Notes: generated from the sequence alone by a model not told the origin. DNA of 64,000 nucleotides from Hanleya hanleyi (GCA_036873755.1 JAVTVY010047843.1:62001-126000); one strand, 5' to 3'; shown: positions 34,690-46,744, counted from the stretch's first letter. Numbers and translations: made by a program.

Positions 34690-35827
34690 ACTCCGTGTAC
34701 ATCTATTTATACAGATGGTTCCAGAGTAGCATGTGCTACTATCTCTAGTTCCAAAACTAAAACCTATCGACTACCAGGTAAAAGTTCGATATTCACTATA
34801 TAAGAGCTATATTGTTGGCTTTGGAAGGTATTGCGTCCACTAAAAGGAAAAAAAACCCGTCATATTCTCAGTTTCACTGTCATGCCTTCAAGCGATTAAA
34901 AGTGGAACTTCAACTCATCCCATCATCTTGAATATATTACAATTATATGACTGTAGATTTGATCAACCGATTGTTATTGTGTTTTTGGTTGCCTAGACAC
35001 GTTGGCATCAAAGGTAATACTGAGGCTGATAAAATGGCTAAGGCAGCCCTAGATAATGAGGTTGATCCCATAAAGCGATTTCAGACCTTCTATCTGTACT
35101 TACGTGAGAAAGCTGTTTCAATCTTTATGGGATGCTGTGAATAATAACAAACTTCATGAGTTATTCAAACTGTAGGCTATACTCATCTGGACAACCAGAA
35201 ACGTTTCGATCAAGCCATGATCAGGCGATGTAGAATCAGCCATATACGATTAACTCACGAACATTTACTAAAAAAAAGAGCCAGTCCCAAGGTGTATTCC
35301 ATGCCACGAAGATCTCACAGTGAAATACATTCTTATCGATTGTATAGAGTTTAAGATTGTACGAGATTCTATTTATCGAGCAGCTATTTTAGAAGATCTT
35401 TTAGTCGGATGAAAGAAGACTGTATCTTAGGTTTTCTGAGGGAAATCGGTTTGTTGCATACCCTTTTTCTTCTAGTTTTTCGAACAGCATTTTTAGACTT
35501 AGAAGCAGAAAAAAATGTCGACTGACGCTAATAATGTGGCACGGATATGTTATTTATCCCAAGAACTGCAAAGATAGCTAGTGAAATTTGTACACTGTTT
35601 GCAGATTTTCTCGCCACAGTCGCCTGAAGTTAAGTTTTGCCGTCTGAATAATTAGAAGAAATAGGGTAAGTTTTAATGTGTTGGATTACTAAGTTATTAC
35701 TAAGTTATTACTAAGTTATTAACTCGAATACTTAGAATTTTGTTTGATCGTCGCTATATAGCTGAAATATTGCTGAACGCGACGTTAAACCTTAATTCTC
35801 TCTCTCTCTCTCTTTCTCTCTCTCTAT
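34690..35827 (+). mobile_element. LINE 3' region with RNase H domain, split by a mini-element
   Basis: Plus-strand translation gives a broken RNase H domain. IYTDGS at about 34705 carries the first catalytic Asp. ELY near 34806 (glutamate position) comes just after an in-frame stop, followed in another frame by AILLALEGIAS. SVSLSCLQAIKSGT has the usual SDS aspartate replaced by Val. LPRHVGIKGNTEADKMAKAAL (about 34990-35050) includes the final Asp. After a gap come the zinc-knuckle RCIPCHEDLTVKYILIDC (about 35290-35345) and the tail with (CT)n at 35796-35825. An RNase H domain downstream of RT is typical of I-group LINEs. Stops and frameshifts make it dead. Confidence 0.8.
35461..35666. mobile_element. 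206 bp mini-element with TA target duplication
   Basis: The ends CCCTTTTTCTTCTAG and TTAGAAGAAATAGGG are inverted repeats, and TA flanks both sides (35459-35460 and 35667-35668). The sibling LINE ends at 22190-22200 and 47026-47036 read straight through 'gcataagttttaa' or a variant, giving an empty-site comparison. There is no coding capacity. Confidence 0.8.
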
Positions 35828-36585
35828 GAAACAAATGCCTAACCATAACAGCAGCAAGTATGCTATAACATACGACAGTGGCGGGAATATTGTCAGATGT
35901 CTCGAAAAAGCGACAAATGAGCGTGCATATCAACTGAGTCGAGCACAAGTCGTCGAACACAGATCAAATTGTAGCTATCTGAGAGAAAAACTAAAATTTA
36001 CACTTCATTTTCCGCCTACCTACACTTTGGAATGCAACCTGTAACCATCTCGGTCATCTATACGCGGTAAGACTGACCCTGGGATCGCGTGTATCCATTT
36101 TCAGCCTACTTTCGGCAAATGCAAGAGAGAATTTCCAGAAATCAATACCACGTGACTTCGTCAGCCAATCAGATAAAGTCTACCGTGACGTAACCCGCCA
36201 TTTTCGAGTGATGTCCTACTTGTTCAAAATTACAGATCTACCACACCTCTTGGATAATACGAAAGTTATTCATACCTATATATGTTGTAAGCCCAGGCAA
36301 TACCTGTTTCCGAAGTGGTATGAAAGCCTGTAATTTATCAGATTTCTCGAGTCTGTTCTTCGCCGGATGAAGGCCGAACAGAATACGGTAAAGTACCGGA
36401 TATCACTCCGCGATACTGGAGACACACGATTCGCAAGCCATCTTATTGATGGCGAAGTGTGCGCAAATGTTTGGAATGATGTTTTCTCCTATCTTTTTAA
36501 CATGCAATTTTGGCTCTCATCTCTGTTGCCAGAATTGGGCACGGGAAAGGACTCATTTTCGTCCCCCGCCGCAACGCGGCCGGGG
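35828..36585. other. Unassigned DNA with a CCAAT/CRE-like cluster
   Basis: CCAAT (36165-36169, in GCCAATCAGATAAAG) is followed by a CRE-like TGACGTAA at 36185-36192. There is no TATA box or coding region at a fitting distance. The rest is unassigned up to a GC-rich 'cccccgccgcaacgcggccg' block at about 36562-36583, which starts the minisatellite zone. Confidence 0.35.
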
Positions 36586-36589
36586 ACTT

Positions 36590-37405
36590 TAAAATGGTTC
36601 TTGCTTCTTTGTGTCCGTGGATGTCCGTGTACGTCCGTGCATGTGTGTTCGATTCGATAACTTCCTAATGCTTCGTTGGATTGTTTCCGAAATTCTGCAT
36701 AAGCATTCCTTGCGACAAGACGCCATTCGGTGTTGCATTTCAGCAACATCTGCCTGAAGGTGGCGCCACTGGCTTGTTTCCTTGTGTCCGTGGATGTCCG
36801 TGTACGTCCGTGCATGCCTGTCTGAATTTTCCGCAAGCGATAACTTCCTAACGCTTTGTTGGAGTGTTCTAAAATTCGGCATACGAATTCCTTGCGACAG
36901 ACGCCAGTTAGTATTGCACTCCATCAACATCTGCCTGAAGGTGGCGCCAGTGGGTCAAAATGGGTCTTGCTTCTTTGTGTCCGTGGACACCTGTTAAAAA
37001 TTTTCACAAGTCATAACGTCCAAAAACGTCGGATTCTACCGAAATTTGGCATACGCATATCTTGCGACAAGACACTGGTTGCTACTGCATTTCAGCAACA
37101 TCTGCCTGAAGGTGGCGCCACTGAGTTTCGCTTCTTCGTGTCCGTTCCAGTTAAAATGGGTCTTGCTCTCTTTGTGTCTGTCTGTTCAAATTCTTCACAG
37201 ACGATAACTTCCAAAAGCTTTGTCGGATTCCTTCGAAATTTAGCATATACACTCCTTGTGACCAGACGTGGGTTGGTATTGCGTTTCAGCAAGATCCACC
37301 TGAAGGTGGCGCCACTGGGTCTTGTTCCAATCTTCTGTGCATGTCCGTGGTTTCCATTCAAATTCTTCACAAGCGATAACTTCCAAATACTTTGTTTAAT
37401 TCAGG
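36590..37405 (+). repeat. Minisatellite array 1, units of about 165-190 bp
   Basis: About five units carry 'tttgtgtccgtggatgtccg', 'gataacttcc', 'cttgcgacaagacgcc', 'catctgcctgaaggtggcgc' and 'cactgggtc'. The word 'aaaatgg(g)tcttgc' occurs near 36592, 36957 and 37154; a variant unit starts near 36770 and another near 37318. Long frames cross the array on both strands (for example 36856-37455 plus, 199 codons), but these result from in-phase repetition and are not evidence of a gene. Confidence 0.85.
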
Positions 37406-37459
37406 CATCCCTATGTGTTTGTCACTTTCTTCTTTCTTCCGCTTCTCGCCGTTAGTTTT

Positions 37460-38060
37460 GAATTTCATGTCGCTTTAAATGACGGACACCATTTTCTTCA
37501 ATTTTGCTGTCCAGTCCTTCTATTCCACATCATATGATTTACATTAAAGCTTTTGCAGGAACCATATTTTATTTCAGAAGTATAATATGAAATAACTGGC
37601 GGGGAATTCCCCGCAGTACCAACCCCTGTTTTTTGTTTTTTTTTTCGTGTCATCTTAGACGAAGGACAACATTTCCTTCAATTTTGCTATCAAATCATTT
37701 TATTCCACATCATATGATTTATCCTAAAGCTTTTGCATGAACCATATTTTATTTCAGAAGTAGTATGAAATAACTGGCGCGGAATTCCCCGCAGTACTGA
37801 ACCCGTTTTTTTTTTAATTTCGTATCATCTTAAACGAAGGACAACATTTCCTTCAATTTTGCTATCAAATAATTGTATTCCACATCTTTTGCACAAACCA
37901 TATTTTATTTCAGATGTATAATGTGGAATACCGACCCCCTGATTTTTTTATTATTATTTATTTCGTGTCATATTAAATGAAGGACAACATTTCCTTCAAT
38001 TTTGCTATCAAATAATTGTATTCCACATCATATGATATACCCTAAAGCTTCTGCACGAAT
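37460..38060 (+). repeat. Minisatellite array 2, units of about 145-180 bp
   Basis: Four units begin near 37468, 37650, 37826 and 37969. They share 'gaaggacaacatttccttca', 'attttgctatcaaat', 'tattccacatcatatgat' and 'accatattttatttcagaag'. The first two also share ggcgcggaattccccgcag or a close variant. The sequence is unrelated to array 1. Confidence 0.85.
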
Positions 38061-38119
38061 CATTTGTGTCCACACGTGTAACTTATTATATTTATTACAA
38101 CTGAGTTCCGAAAGTATGG

Positions 38120-38690
38120 CGTATCGCCTACGTGTAGCACCACCTCGTGTCAAATTTAAATTTGATTTCGCTCATCGGTTTTTCTCCAATTTGGTATTCA
38201 GATACCATGCCATGATATGTCCCTTGGGATTGTATTTCGCCTGCTTCTGCTTTCTGGTGGCGACACCTGGTGGAAAAATCTGAAATTTGTTTCGGGCAAT
38301 AATTTCTGAAATTTGTTTCTGGCAATAATTTGACAACTGCTCATCAGATTCTTCCCAAATTTGGTATTCATATGCCATAAGATGTCACTTGGAATTGTGT
38401 TTCGCACACTTGCGCCTACAAATCTAAATTTGGTTTCCGGGCAATAACTTTAAGACCCTTCTTCAGATTCTTCCCAAAGTTCTTATGCCGATACATGTAC
38501 CATGTCATGAGATGATGCTTGGGATTGCGTTTTGCCCACTTGCACCTACAGGTGGTGACACCTGGTGGAAAATTTAAAATTTAGTTTCCGGACAATAGGT
38601 TGAGGATGCTGCATGCATACAGCTTCTTGTCAAATTTGGTTTGCAGATAATATGCTTTGAGATGTCACTTGGGGTTGCTTCTAGGTTACA
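38120..38690 (+). repeat. Minisatellite array 3, units of about 120-165 bp
   Basis: Four units start near 38170, 38336, 38455 and 38620. They share 'cagattcttcccaaatttgg', 'gatgtcacttgggattg', 'cacttgcacctacaggtgg' and 'tttccgggcaataa'. It is unrelated to arrays 1 and 2 but directly adjacent. Overlapping minus-strand frames at 38128-38407 are repeat artefacts. Confidence 0.85.
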
Positions 38691-39370
38691 TAATTTCCAT
38701 GCTTCACTGCATGGAAACTATATTACAGAAGCAATCAATGTTCAGTCAACCGTTCTCAGTTGATTTTAAAACTTGAAAAGGCAGAAAGAACCCTAAAATC
38801 CATGTTAATTCTAAGATTTTCTCATTCATACGAATTTGATTTATATAAAAACATAGTCCAAATATACTATATTTTGATATGTTACTTTTCCAGGTTGTAC
38901 GTTATTGTGAGACTGGGAGAAGCGTTAATATATGCTTGCCTGTTCACCAAATATATTGTTTAAACCATTGCAAGACTGTTATTCAGTGGGATTTACCATG
39001 AACTTGTGTGCGTGTGAAAGGCGACTTAATCTCTTAATAAATGAATATTTTATATAACTGTACACATCTCCAATTGCATATTTATCGACATAGGATCTAA
39101 TTTCCTTTAATTGAATTCGACGTTCGGTGACTCCATATCATGAATATTTTATGAAATCTGGTTATTATGTCTGTGCATTAATCCATTTAGAGAGGGAGGA
39201 TCACCATCATCATTTCCCTTAAGGTTTCAGTTCGAGGACAAATCCCTCAATCTACTTCGTGATAATGAACACACTGGATATTCTACCACCCCCTCCTCAT
39301 ATATTCAACGTGCCCTTCAATTCAAACGGAAGACATATCATGACTGACGGACGCTCCCTTTTTTCTTAAG
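38691..39370 (+). repeat. Unassigned, then a block shared with 46140-46490
   Basis: From about 39005, 'ctcttaataaatgaatat' to 'caaacggaagacatat' matches 46140-46462 in order, with many substitutions. Nothing is recognised at 38691-39000. Confidence 0.55.
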
Positions 39371-39550
39371 TACGACAGTACCGATGACCTTGGTATGTTC
39401 TTGTTTCACGCAATACACGGGATGCTGAAATTTCAGCAAACGCTAACTTTCGTTCAGGCTCTATCTGGTTGAATATAATGCTTATCGTATTCACACTAAA
39501 ACTGCAGCAAAACTTCCATGGTATAAACCAAATAATACAAGCATACATGC

Positions 39551-39570
39551 ACGTTCATACTAAATGAACG
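39551..39570. repeat. Conserved small hairpin CGTTCAT/ATGAACG
   Basis: CGTTCAT, a 5 nt loop (actaa) and ATGAACG form a perfect 7 bp stem. It is kept at 51287-51306 (loop actac) and half-decayed at 53411-53430. Confidence 0.55.
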
Positions 39571-40140
39571 CGTGTACTGTTAACGCACTCAAACTTGTCT
39601 TATTGGTTGTGTTATGATAGTAAACAAAGTCAGGTGGCTAAAATAAAGAGGTATTTTCGGACAGTGTGTACCGTGGTTCTGACACCCTGTCTTTGGTATA
39701 TGTAACGAAATATTGCTGGTACTTAACTAACCACCATTATTAAGTCATGTCTTTCAGAACATTTCTTGGGAAAATTTGCTTATAATTAGGCCTCCAATCT
39801 GAAAACACTGAAGACCAGATTCAACAGGTGAAAGGTATACGTCTTTGGTCGAATACTGTGAAGCATACCTTAGTTATAGTTCTGAAGTAACTGATATGGA
39901 GACTGATTAGGCTAGGCAAGTCCCACACAGTATATACAAGCTGAAGCGTGAAATTAGAAACGCAAGAATTAATAAAGTGATTAACTGATAAAAGCAAAGT
40001 GGCCTTCAATGAAAATTAACGTTCAGTTACGTAAACATGCCACCATGGCTTGTTAGCCTTCCGCCACGAATTTCGAAATTGATCATGGTGAAATTGGCTC
40101 TATTATACAAGCAGAACATACGGGGAGTAACAGAATGCGT

Positions 40141-40230
40141 GTAGTGCACTGTAAGAAGTGCGGTCAACAGTATGTTGGCAATACCACTCACAAAGTGAGG
40201 GTCAATAAGCATAGGAAATCAATCAAGTGA
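40141..40230 (+). pseudogene. GIY-YIG nuclease remnant of a Penelope-like element (C)
   Basis: The frame reads HCKKCGQQYVGNTTHKV, then NKHRKSI before a stop. The C--C-QYVG-T----R---HR-SI layout is that of the GIY-YIG endonuclease domain in Penelope-like retroelements, where QYVG corresponds to the YIG half. The upstream IYL half is lost here but kept in the copy at 51854-52009. The domain is cut off after about 30 codons. Confidence 0.55.
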
Positions 40231-41247
40231 AAACAAATACAAGTAAACACTTTTCTGGACCCAACCTTGTCTGGTACAACTTTAACGTTCATATATTAGA
40301 CTTGGACTTTTCAGCTACCAGGGATTCCTTATTGCCTGAATGGCAACGTCAAAGGGTTTAGCATCCTAAGAAACCGCCTATCACAAACCTACATTATTAC
40401 CCAGTCATTTAAACATAAGTAACGGGGACGTCACAGCCGTGGTCGGAGAACATTGATAAGAAGGCAATTTATGATCATGTTAAAGTAAGCTATATTTCGC
40501 AATAAACGCATCCCACAGCATACACCATATGCGTACAGTTCTTTGTGCGCTACCCAGAAGGGCCTCAATCGACTGTTGGAGAAAAGTCCTCGTTATCAAC
40601 AAAATACCACACAACATCACACAGGTATGCCAGTTTCGATTATATCGTCCAGTGAACAAACTCGAAATCGCAAACGTCAGATTCGAACTTTAATATTCAG
40701 CCATCGTCCATAAGATATTTTCCATGTGAATAATCAAAAGACCTACTCCGTATGACAGATAGCACTCTTTCCAAATATGTATTAAATACAAGTAATGAAA
40801 GCGCAAGATGGTTTCCTACAAGAGAAAACTCACAAGAACCCAGAAACCTCGCGATTCATGGAACTGCAATGCTCGGATAATGCACTGGATATTACCAATA
40901 TCCCAAAGATCCTGAATGACCCAACGTTTAACAAACACTTTACCAGACTATTTCAAGTTCACTGAACCGACTTGTACTTAATTTCAATACACTAAATCTA
41001 TAGCCACAACATGTTTAAAAACTTCAATCAGAATCAGAAAGTTTGTCCGGATAAAAGCCCGGAAGCCAAAGTTGTGATTGTGAATCGTCGAATCTTATTT
41101 ATACACCTGGTACAATCTGGTAATCATGATACTGCTAACAGTTAAGCCATTGAAAATCCCTGACGGAGATGCCCAGGACTAAATCCAGGTCTACAGTCCT
41201 AATAATCCTAATAGTTGAGGTAACACTCGTAACAAAATGCAAGTTAA

Positions 41248-41797
41248 CCCTATCTGTCCTGGGCTTTTTGGAACGTATCCTGGTCGAAACGTATTTGGCC
41301 GAAATGGCACCCCCCATAATTATTTTTCTTACCTCTTGAGCTAGGGAGATGAAACTTACCACACCATACCCTTGGGTCAAGATCTACCAGAAAATGTAAA
41401 AAATCCAAGATGGCCCCTTCGAGGACACCACAGTGACGTCATTTTCAAAAACGGCTTTTATTGGTCGATTTTTTCGGTCAGATTTTTCGAATTTATTATT
41501 TATGCAATTTCCCCGCAAAAACTGCATGATAAATTAGTAAATATTAATGTGATGTGGAATAAACTAGTTTTTGTCCACTTTTCATCGCGGAAAAGCAGAA
41601 ATTGTGAAGAAATATGACGAAAAAAAAATCACTTTTCTGGTATCCCACGTGGTCGGCATCTTCAATTTACCCATGATCCTCTGCTTGGGGGGTCATGCAA
41701 ATAGGCTCAAAATGACCCCAACATGATAAACGATAAAGCGACGGAGTTTCAGTTCTCCATTTTTTGTCGTTCCGGAATAGCGCAGAAAGTTTGGTAC
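41248..41797 (-). mobile_element. TTAA MITE with its distal end deleted
   Basis: Minus orientation, starting CCCTATCTGTCCTGGG after TTAA (41244-41247). Segment D keeps an empty TTAA at the matching place (55075-55078, in 'tagttaaaatc'). The element breaks off after GAAAGTTTGGTAC, and homology to D resumes at 55341. About 260 bp of flank present in D (55079-55340) was lost together with the MITE's terminal repeat. Confidence 0.8.
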
Positions 41798-42161
41798 AAC
41801 ATATTCACTTAGTCCGTCGCAGATTTTGAAGATATGAATATTTATTAAAGCAAAGAGATAAACTCAACAGGTTTAAATCAACAGGGGTGGGAATATGATA
41901 GCAAAATGAATTGGCCTAAACCCAAAACAAGCCGATATCTGCTTACAAGTATTTGTTTGGATTTCTTCCCTGATAGGCGTATAATTTTTCTCGATTTGGA
42001 TCACAATAGTGTCAAGTGGTAATCTGAAGCAAAATCACACTGTTCTAACCATATCAGACTGTGTCAAATCAAGGATCGCAGTTGCAGAAGAAAAATCTTA
42101 AACAAGAAATGTTTTTTTTATATTTTCGCTACTTGTTATCTGATAGAATAAAACATTCTTA

Positions 42162-43819
42162 GGGGTCACGTCCAATCGATCCAATCGATAAACGAGTAAA
42201 ACCGATAAATATCCGGTTTATTTCTATCGATTGTTGTCCCGGTTTGCTCCCGGTTTTCTCTCGAAGCAGAAGACCATCTCGATCCTCCTCGACATAACTC
42301 CACATGCTTCGAGAATGGAATCGAGATGCCGTCAGACGACAGTTTGAACAATTTGGAAGGCGTAGGTTCCTGATATATGTACTCTGTGGCAGCGAGATTA
42401 ATCTGGGCGAGTATATCTGCATTTAAATATGGATAATGAATTAAATTGAGCACGAATCATTTAATATTATTTTGTTATTCCGTCTTGAGATATGTATTCG
42501 CATACTTGCTTTGACAGTGCAATTTCTCTGCACGTCATGAATGAAAAGAAAGAAACATCACCAATTGAAAATGTATAAACTGGCTCAGTTATATAGAATT
42601 TGAATCACTATATGAGATACGTTGAGAAGCTGCGAACTGGAATAAATTCTGCAAGTCTTAGAATAAAATTCCATACGTTTCTCTGAAAGTATATCAGAAA
42701 AGAGGATCTTTATCGTCTGAGATGTCCTCCGTATTCATAAATAAAGTGGATATGAAGACCAGAGGAATGGCTGGTAATTCGCTAAAAACCATAGAATAAT
42801 ATAAACATAAACGCTCGATCGAAGTTTTCGAACAAACAACACACGGTATCGTTTATATTAAAATTAAATGTATGCGCTGGTCTAAGGCGTGATTGCTGTC
42901 TGAATTGGGTGGTATTTACTTTCTTTATTTGGTTAATTTCCTAGATACATGAAATCAGCAATAAATACTAGAACGTGAGTATATTATCCAGCGCCGCCAA
43001 AAGTGCTGCTGTAGATTTTTCTTTCACAGAAATTAAACCCTCTCACTTCGCTGTTGTTTCATTTCGACGGTTTTTCACAGACCGACTGTGGCGTGGATTA
43101 GTTCTGATTGCCGGTATTTCCGCTAACCATTTCCGGGCAAGCTTATGCTATGAACTTTGTTGATATAATCTCCTTGTTTGAGCAAGACTGTAATTATCAG
43201 TGAAATGAAATCTGCAATGAATAATACCAAATTATAAAACAAATTACACATCGAGGTTAATACTCCGGTCAAACAAGTAACATAGCTTTCATTTTTCAGT
43301 TGCAACGATCCAAGTTTGGTCCAAAACACTGTACAGAACAATAATTAACGTATGCTTCCATACCACTATTATTCGGATAATATCCCGTTGATGTGTCATT
43401 TATTCTCCGACGCATACCAGACAGATACACATGTGAGGGAAGATAATTCGATTATATATTCATAATTTATTTATAACCGGAAGCATCTGGACGGAGATAT
43501 ATCGAATAAACGATGAATAAGATGGAAAACGCCATTAATTTTTTTTTCTGGATTCTATTTTGGATAGATAGGCCAAATTAACAGCAACAAATTAACAGCA
43601 ACAAATCACGGACATATTGAAACCGGGACCACCTTTGAGATTACAGATCAATTTTGTATCCATCACAAACACCGGGACATTTCGATCGAGATAGAACCGG
43701 GAACAAACAGGGAGATATCGTCAGGGGTCCCGGTTCTGCCCTCCCGGTTTCAGCCGAGATATTTCTCGATCCATCTCGAAGGCGTCGAGAAAGTGACTCG
43801 ATTAATTGGACGTGACCCC
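42162..43819. mobile_element. PIF/Harbinger-like non-autonomous element, TTA target duplication
   Basis: The termini GGGGTCACGTCCAAT and ATTGGACGTGACCCC are perfect inverted repeats. They are flanked by TTA at 42159-42161 and 43820-43822. Segment D at 55462-55472 shows the uninterrupted site. A 3 bp TTA duplication and G-rich termini fit PIF/Harbinger. Several CCGGTTT/CCCGGTT motifs and ATCGAT-like words are clustered in the first and last 200 bp. No transposase is recognisable; the frame 42975-43163 is unsupported. Confidence 0.8.
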
Positions 43820-43822
43820 TTA

Positions 43823-45607
43823 ATCATGCGCAAACTTCCGAGGCAAAAGTCTTTTCGGCCTTGCAATGAGCGCCCTCTGGGACATCGCAGGTTAAAATTT
43901 CTGAGTGAGAAAGACAATGAAAATCTCTCTTCACCACCACAATCATATCTGTTTGGGTTAATTTAAGGACCATTCGGGCCAAATAGTTCGCAAAGTGAAA
44001 CAATCAAAGCTTGAAGTCTCTTCTACGATTACAGATATCAGAGTGTTGTGGAGTACGGAAAAAACCTCAAATGTATATATAAACCATATATGCAGGTATA
44101 CTCTTCTGATTACAAAAAGGTGATTTAAGTGGTGTAAATAGAATGACAGATTGGTTTGTGCCATCGGTCATTTTATAGCTGACCGATATTGATAAAGAGT
44201 AACATAATTATTTACTGCTCATCTCTGCTCGTGAAATTCATCGGAAGAGTTCAGCATACCAATGTTATCAAGGATAACATTCTATGGTTATCATCTTTCA
44301 CTAAAAGATCAATGCATATTAGTGGTTAAGAACTCTTTTCTGAATGTTAATATTGTAAGCAATGGTTATTCAGGAAGCAGAGTGAATGTCCTTTCCTGTT
44401 AAAACTGTGATCAGCTGTGTTGAAGTGTAAACTCAACAGGGGAATCTTTTCAGAGATAAGCAGAACTAATATATTTGCCTACAAGTATCATATCAAAACA
44501 ATTCGTTAGGCAACAGTGATAACGCAGCTGACTTTCAACAGTTTTCTACACCAAGATCTATAATTATGATGCTCTTTTTCTGCTTCAGATGGCAATGAGA
44601 ATGAAGTCACACAAACATGTCTATAAGCAACATGCTTTGTTTGTGTTCGGTTTCCGGCTTCTGTATACTGTCGAAAGTAACTTTATACAGAACCATCAGT
44701 CTACACAAGAGGGTATTTAGAACCGTCTTAAATGATGTTTGATTGTTTATCTGTTTGTCACAACAATACAAATGGAGAGTGTGTTAAACACATTTGGACC
44801 TGGCATAATTGATGTACTATTAACGAGTACCTGACCACGTAATCCCAGAATTTCCTCCGACGAAGAACACAAAAATAACTCACCGACAAATAAACGCCAT
44901 TCTAGTTTATTTAGTTATGTCAAACGCATCTTGCAGTGTTTGTGCACAGAAATAATTTGTCTTCATGACACGCATCTGCGATATCCAGGCAAAGGATTGT
45001 TAAACGTCAGTTGCAATGAAAACAACCGCGTGGATGTAATAAGTTATCTAAAAACGTTGTTCTCTACATCTGATGTACTTAAGTACAGATTTCAGATGAG
45101 AAAATTTGATGCAACTTGAATCATACGGAAAAGATGATCAACAATATGGAATTGATATTTTTGGAACCTCAAGATGTCTTGCGGTCATCACACAAAACAG
45201 TTGGCCGCTTCTGATTTGTTGAAAACTGGTCTATGTTTTAATTTGTATATTATGATTGCTTTTTTGAATTTGGTGATATTGAATATGGATTAGATTTTTG
45301 AATTATCGACGCGAAGGTTTAATGAAAGACGGCCGAGTATTGTATGACGGTACTTGTGGTAGTTTGTATCTCCACAATGCGTTCATTGAACCTGAGCGTT
45401 TGGATACCTTGAATGGGGTGACCTCTAGCAGACAGTTGCCAGAAAGAAATCATGCCGATATTTTTGTCAAATTCGCATCACAAACAAGCATTGTGTTATC
45501 CAAATGAATATAGTCGTTTTCGACTGATTAATGTACCTCATTCATGCTATGTTTGTGACTGTACATAACGACAGATTGTCCTGGCGTAACACGGTCAGCT
45601 GCTGAAG
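43823..45607 (+). repeat. Distal part of copy C, shared with D and 33640-34650
   Basis: This matches 55472-55860 and 56946-58631. The site of D's 1 kb insertion is uninterrupted here at 44142-44156 (gaatgacagattgg). No RNA or gene is recognised apart from the reading frame at 45298-45507. Confidence 0.7.
45298..45507 (+). pseudogene. Unknown repeat-encoded peptide, copy in C
   Basis: It contains LDTLNGVTSSR and PERNHADIFVK. The same peptide occurs at 58302-58529 with 16 extra codons between the two blocks, an in-frame length difference of 48 nt. A third, frame-broken copy is at about 47240-47310. The family is not recognised. Shared frame plus in-frame indel suggests it was once coding in the parent element. 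Confidence 0.4.
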
Positions 45608-46744
45608 CCACATGGGTTTAACAATGTACGTGCACAAGCCGTTTTGTTGAAATAAATTACTACGCCTGGTCGCGAGGTCATTTTCACATTGATAAAATGA
45701 CTACGAAATATTATGTTTGCAAGTGCAACAACAACATGGATATTTGCAAGACAAGCAACAGGGATCCGCTATACATTATTTCGAATGCATTGAGATTCGT
45801 ATGTTGTGTAGCACTCTCGTACATGTAGACTCTCGTTGTTTGTCCGTTAGACGAAGCGAGCCAGTCAGCCAATCGTACTCGTCAGATCTCGAAAATAAAC
45901 CTTTGTTCTTACTTTTACATGTCTGTACGGGTCTTCCCGATATTTGCGAAGTAATTCACAGTGAAACATCTTATGACCTAGGATTGTCAAACGTATCCCC
46001 GTATCCTCAGTATCCTCTAAACACGTTGTTCCCTTCATGTGAGGTCCTTCATGCTTCAGAGGGAATAACTAAAATTTAGACTTGATTTTCAGCCTACCAA
46101 CACTTTTGAATGAGGTCTTCTACCTTTTAACATGCGATTTTGGCAGATTAATAAATAAATATTCTATATAACTGTACACATCCTCAGTTGTATATATATC
46201 GATATAAGATTTAATTTTATTTAATTGAATTCGAGGTCTGGTGACTCCATGTCCTGAATATTTTATGAAACCTGATTATTATATCTGTGCAATTAATCCA
46301 CTTGGAGAGAGGAGGGAAGATCACCGTCTTCATTTCGCCCCGAAGGTTTTATCTCGAGGACCAGTCCCTTAATCTACTTCGTGATATGAAACACACTGAA
46401 TATTCTATCCACAATCACCTATATCTTCAACGTCATCCTCAATCCAAACGGAAGATATGTGAGGACTGGTTGACACTTCCTATAATGTAAGACAGTAAAA
46501 TCCGATATCGACATACACAATGGCGGAGCATTGATAGGACATTAATTTATTAGGATCGAGAACTTCTGTAACCCTACATGGTAATATGCTGACTGTATTG
46601 TAACCATAACATCACGGGGAAAACAAATGATTATCAGCGTCTCTGGTGATTTGTATCCCAGAAACGCTTTCAAATGAAGATGTCCATTTGGATACCTCGG
46701 ATGCTGTGAATAATATACTTCAGGAGTTAAACAAAAAATGTAGG
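45608..46744 (+). repeat. Mixed repeat fragments
   Basis: 45890-46060 is a rearranged relative of 34490-34630 ('gtgaaacatcttatgaccta', 'ggattgtcaaacgt'). 46140-46490 matches 39005-39350. The plus frame 45717-46079 (120 codons) spans these repeats and has no recognisable domain. Confidence 0.5.

Larger units (their letters stand above)
39371..45607 (+). repeat. Segmental copy C (Penelope-like unit plus downstream DNA)
   Basis: It is collinear with D (53225-58631) from 'tacgacagtaccgatgacct' to 'taacacggtcag'. Its own insertions are a TTAA MITE (41248-41797) and a TTA-flanked element (42162-43819). Correcting for these leaves about 4 kb. Within it are a conserved hairpin (39551-39570), the GIY-YIG remnant (40141-40230) and a diverged repeat R (40690-40830). 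A region at 43823-45560 is shared with the 33640-34650 repeat. No intact gene is present. Confidence 0.85.

Noticed and set aside
36856..37455. 199-codon plus-strand open frame
   Set aside because: It runs through a minisatellite whose units repeat nearly in phase, and an opposing minus frame (37092-37370) is open too. Repetition explains it without a gene.
45717..46079. 120-codon plus-strand frame
   Set aside because: It spans the join of two repeat fragments and contains no recognisable domain.
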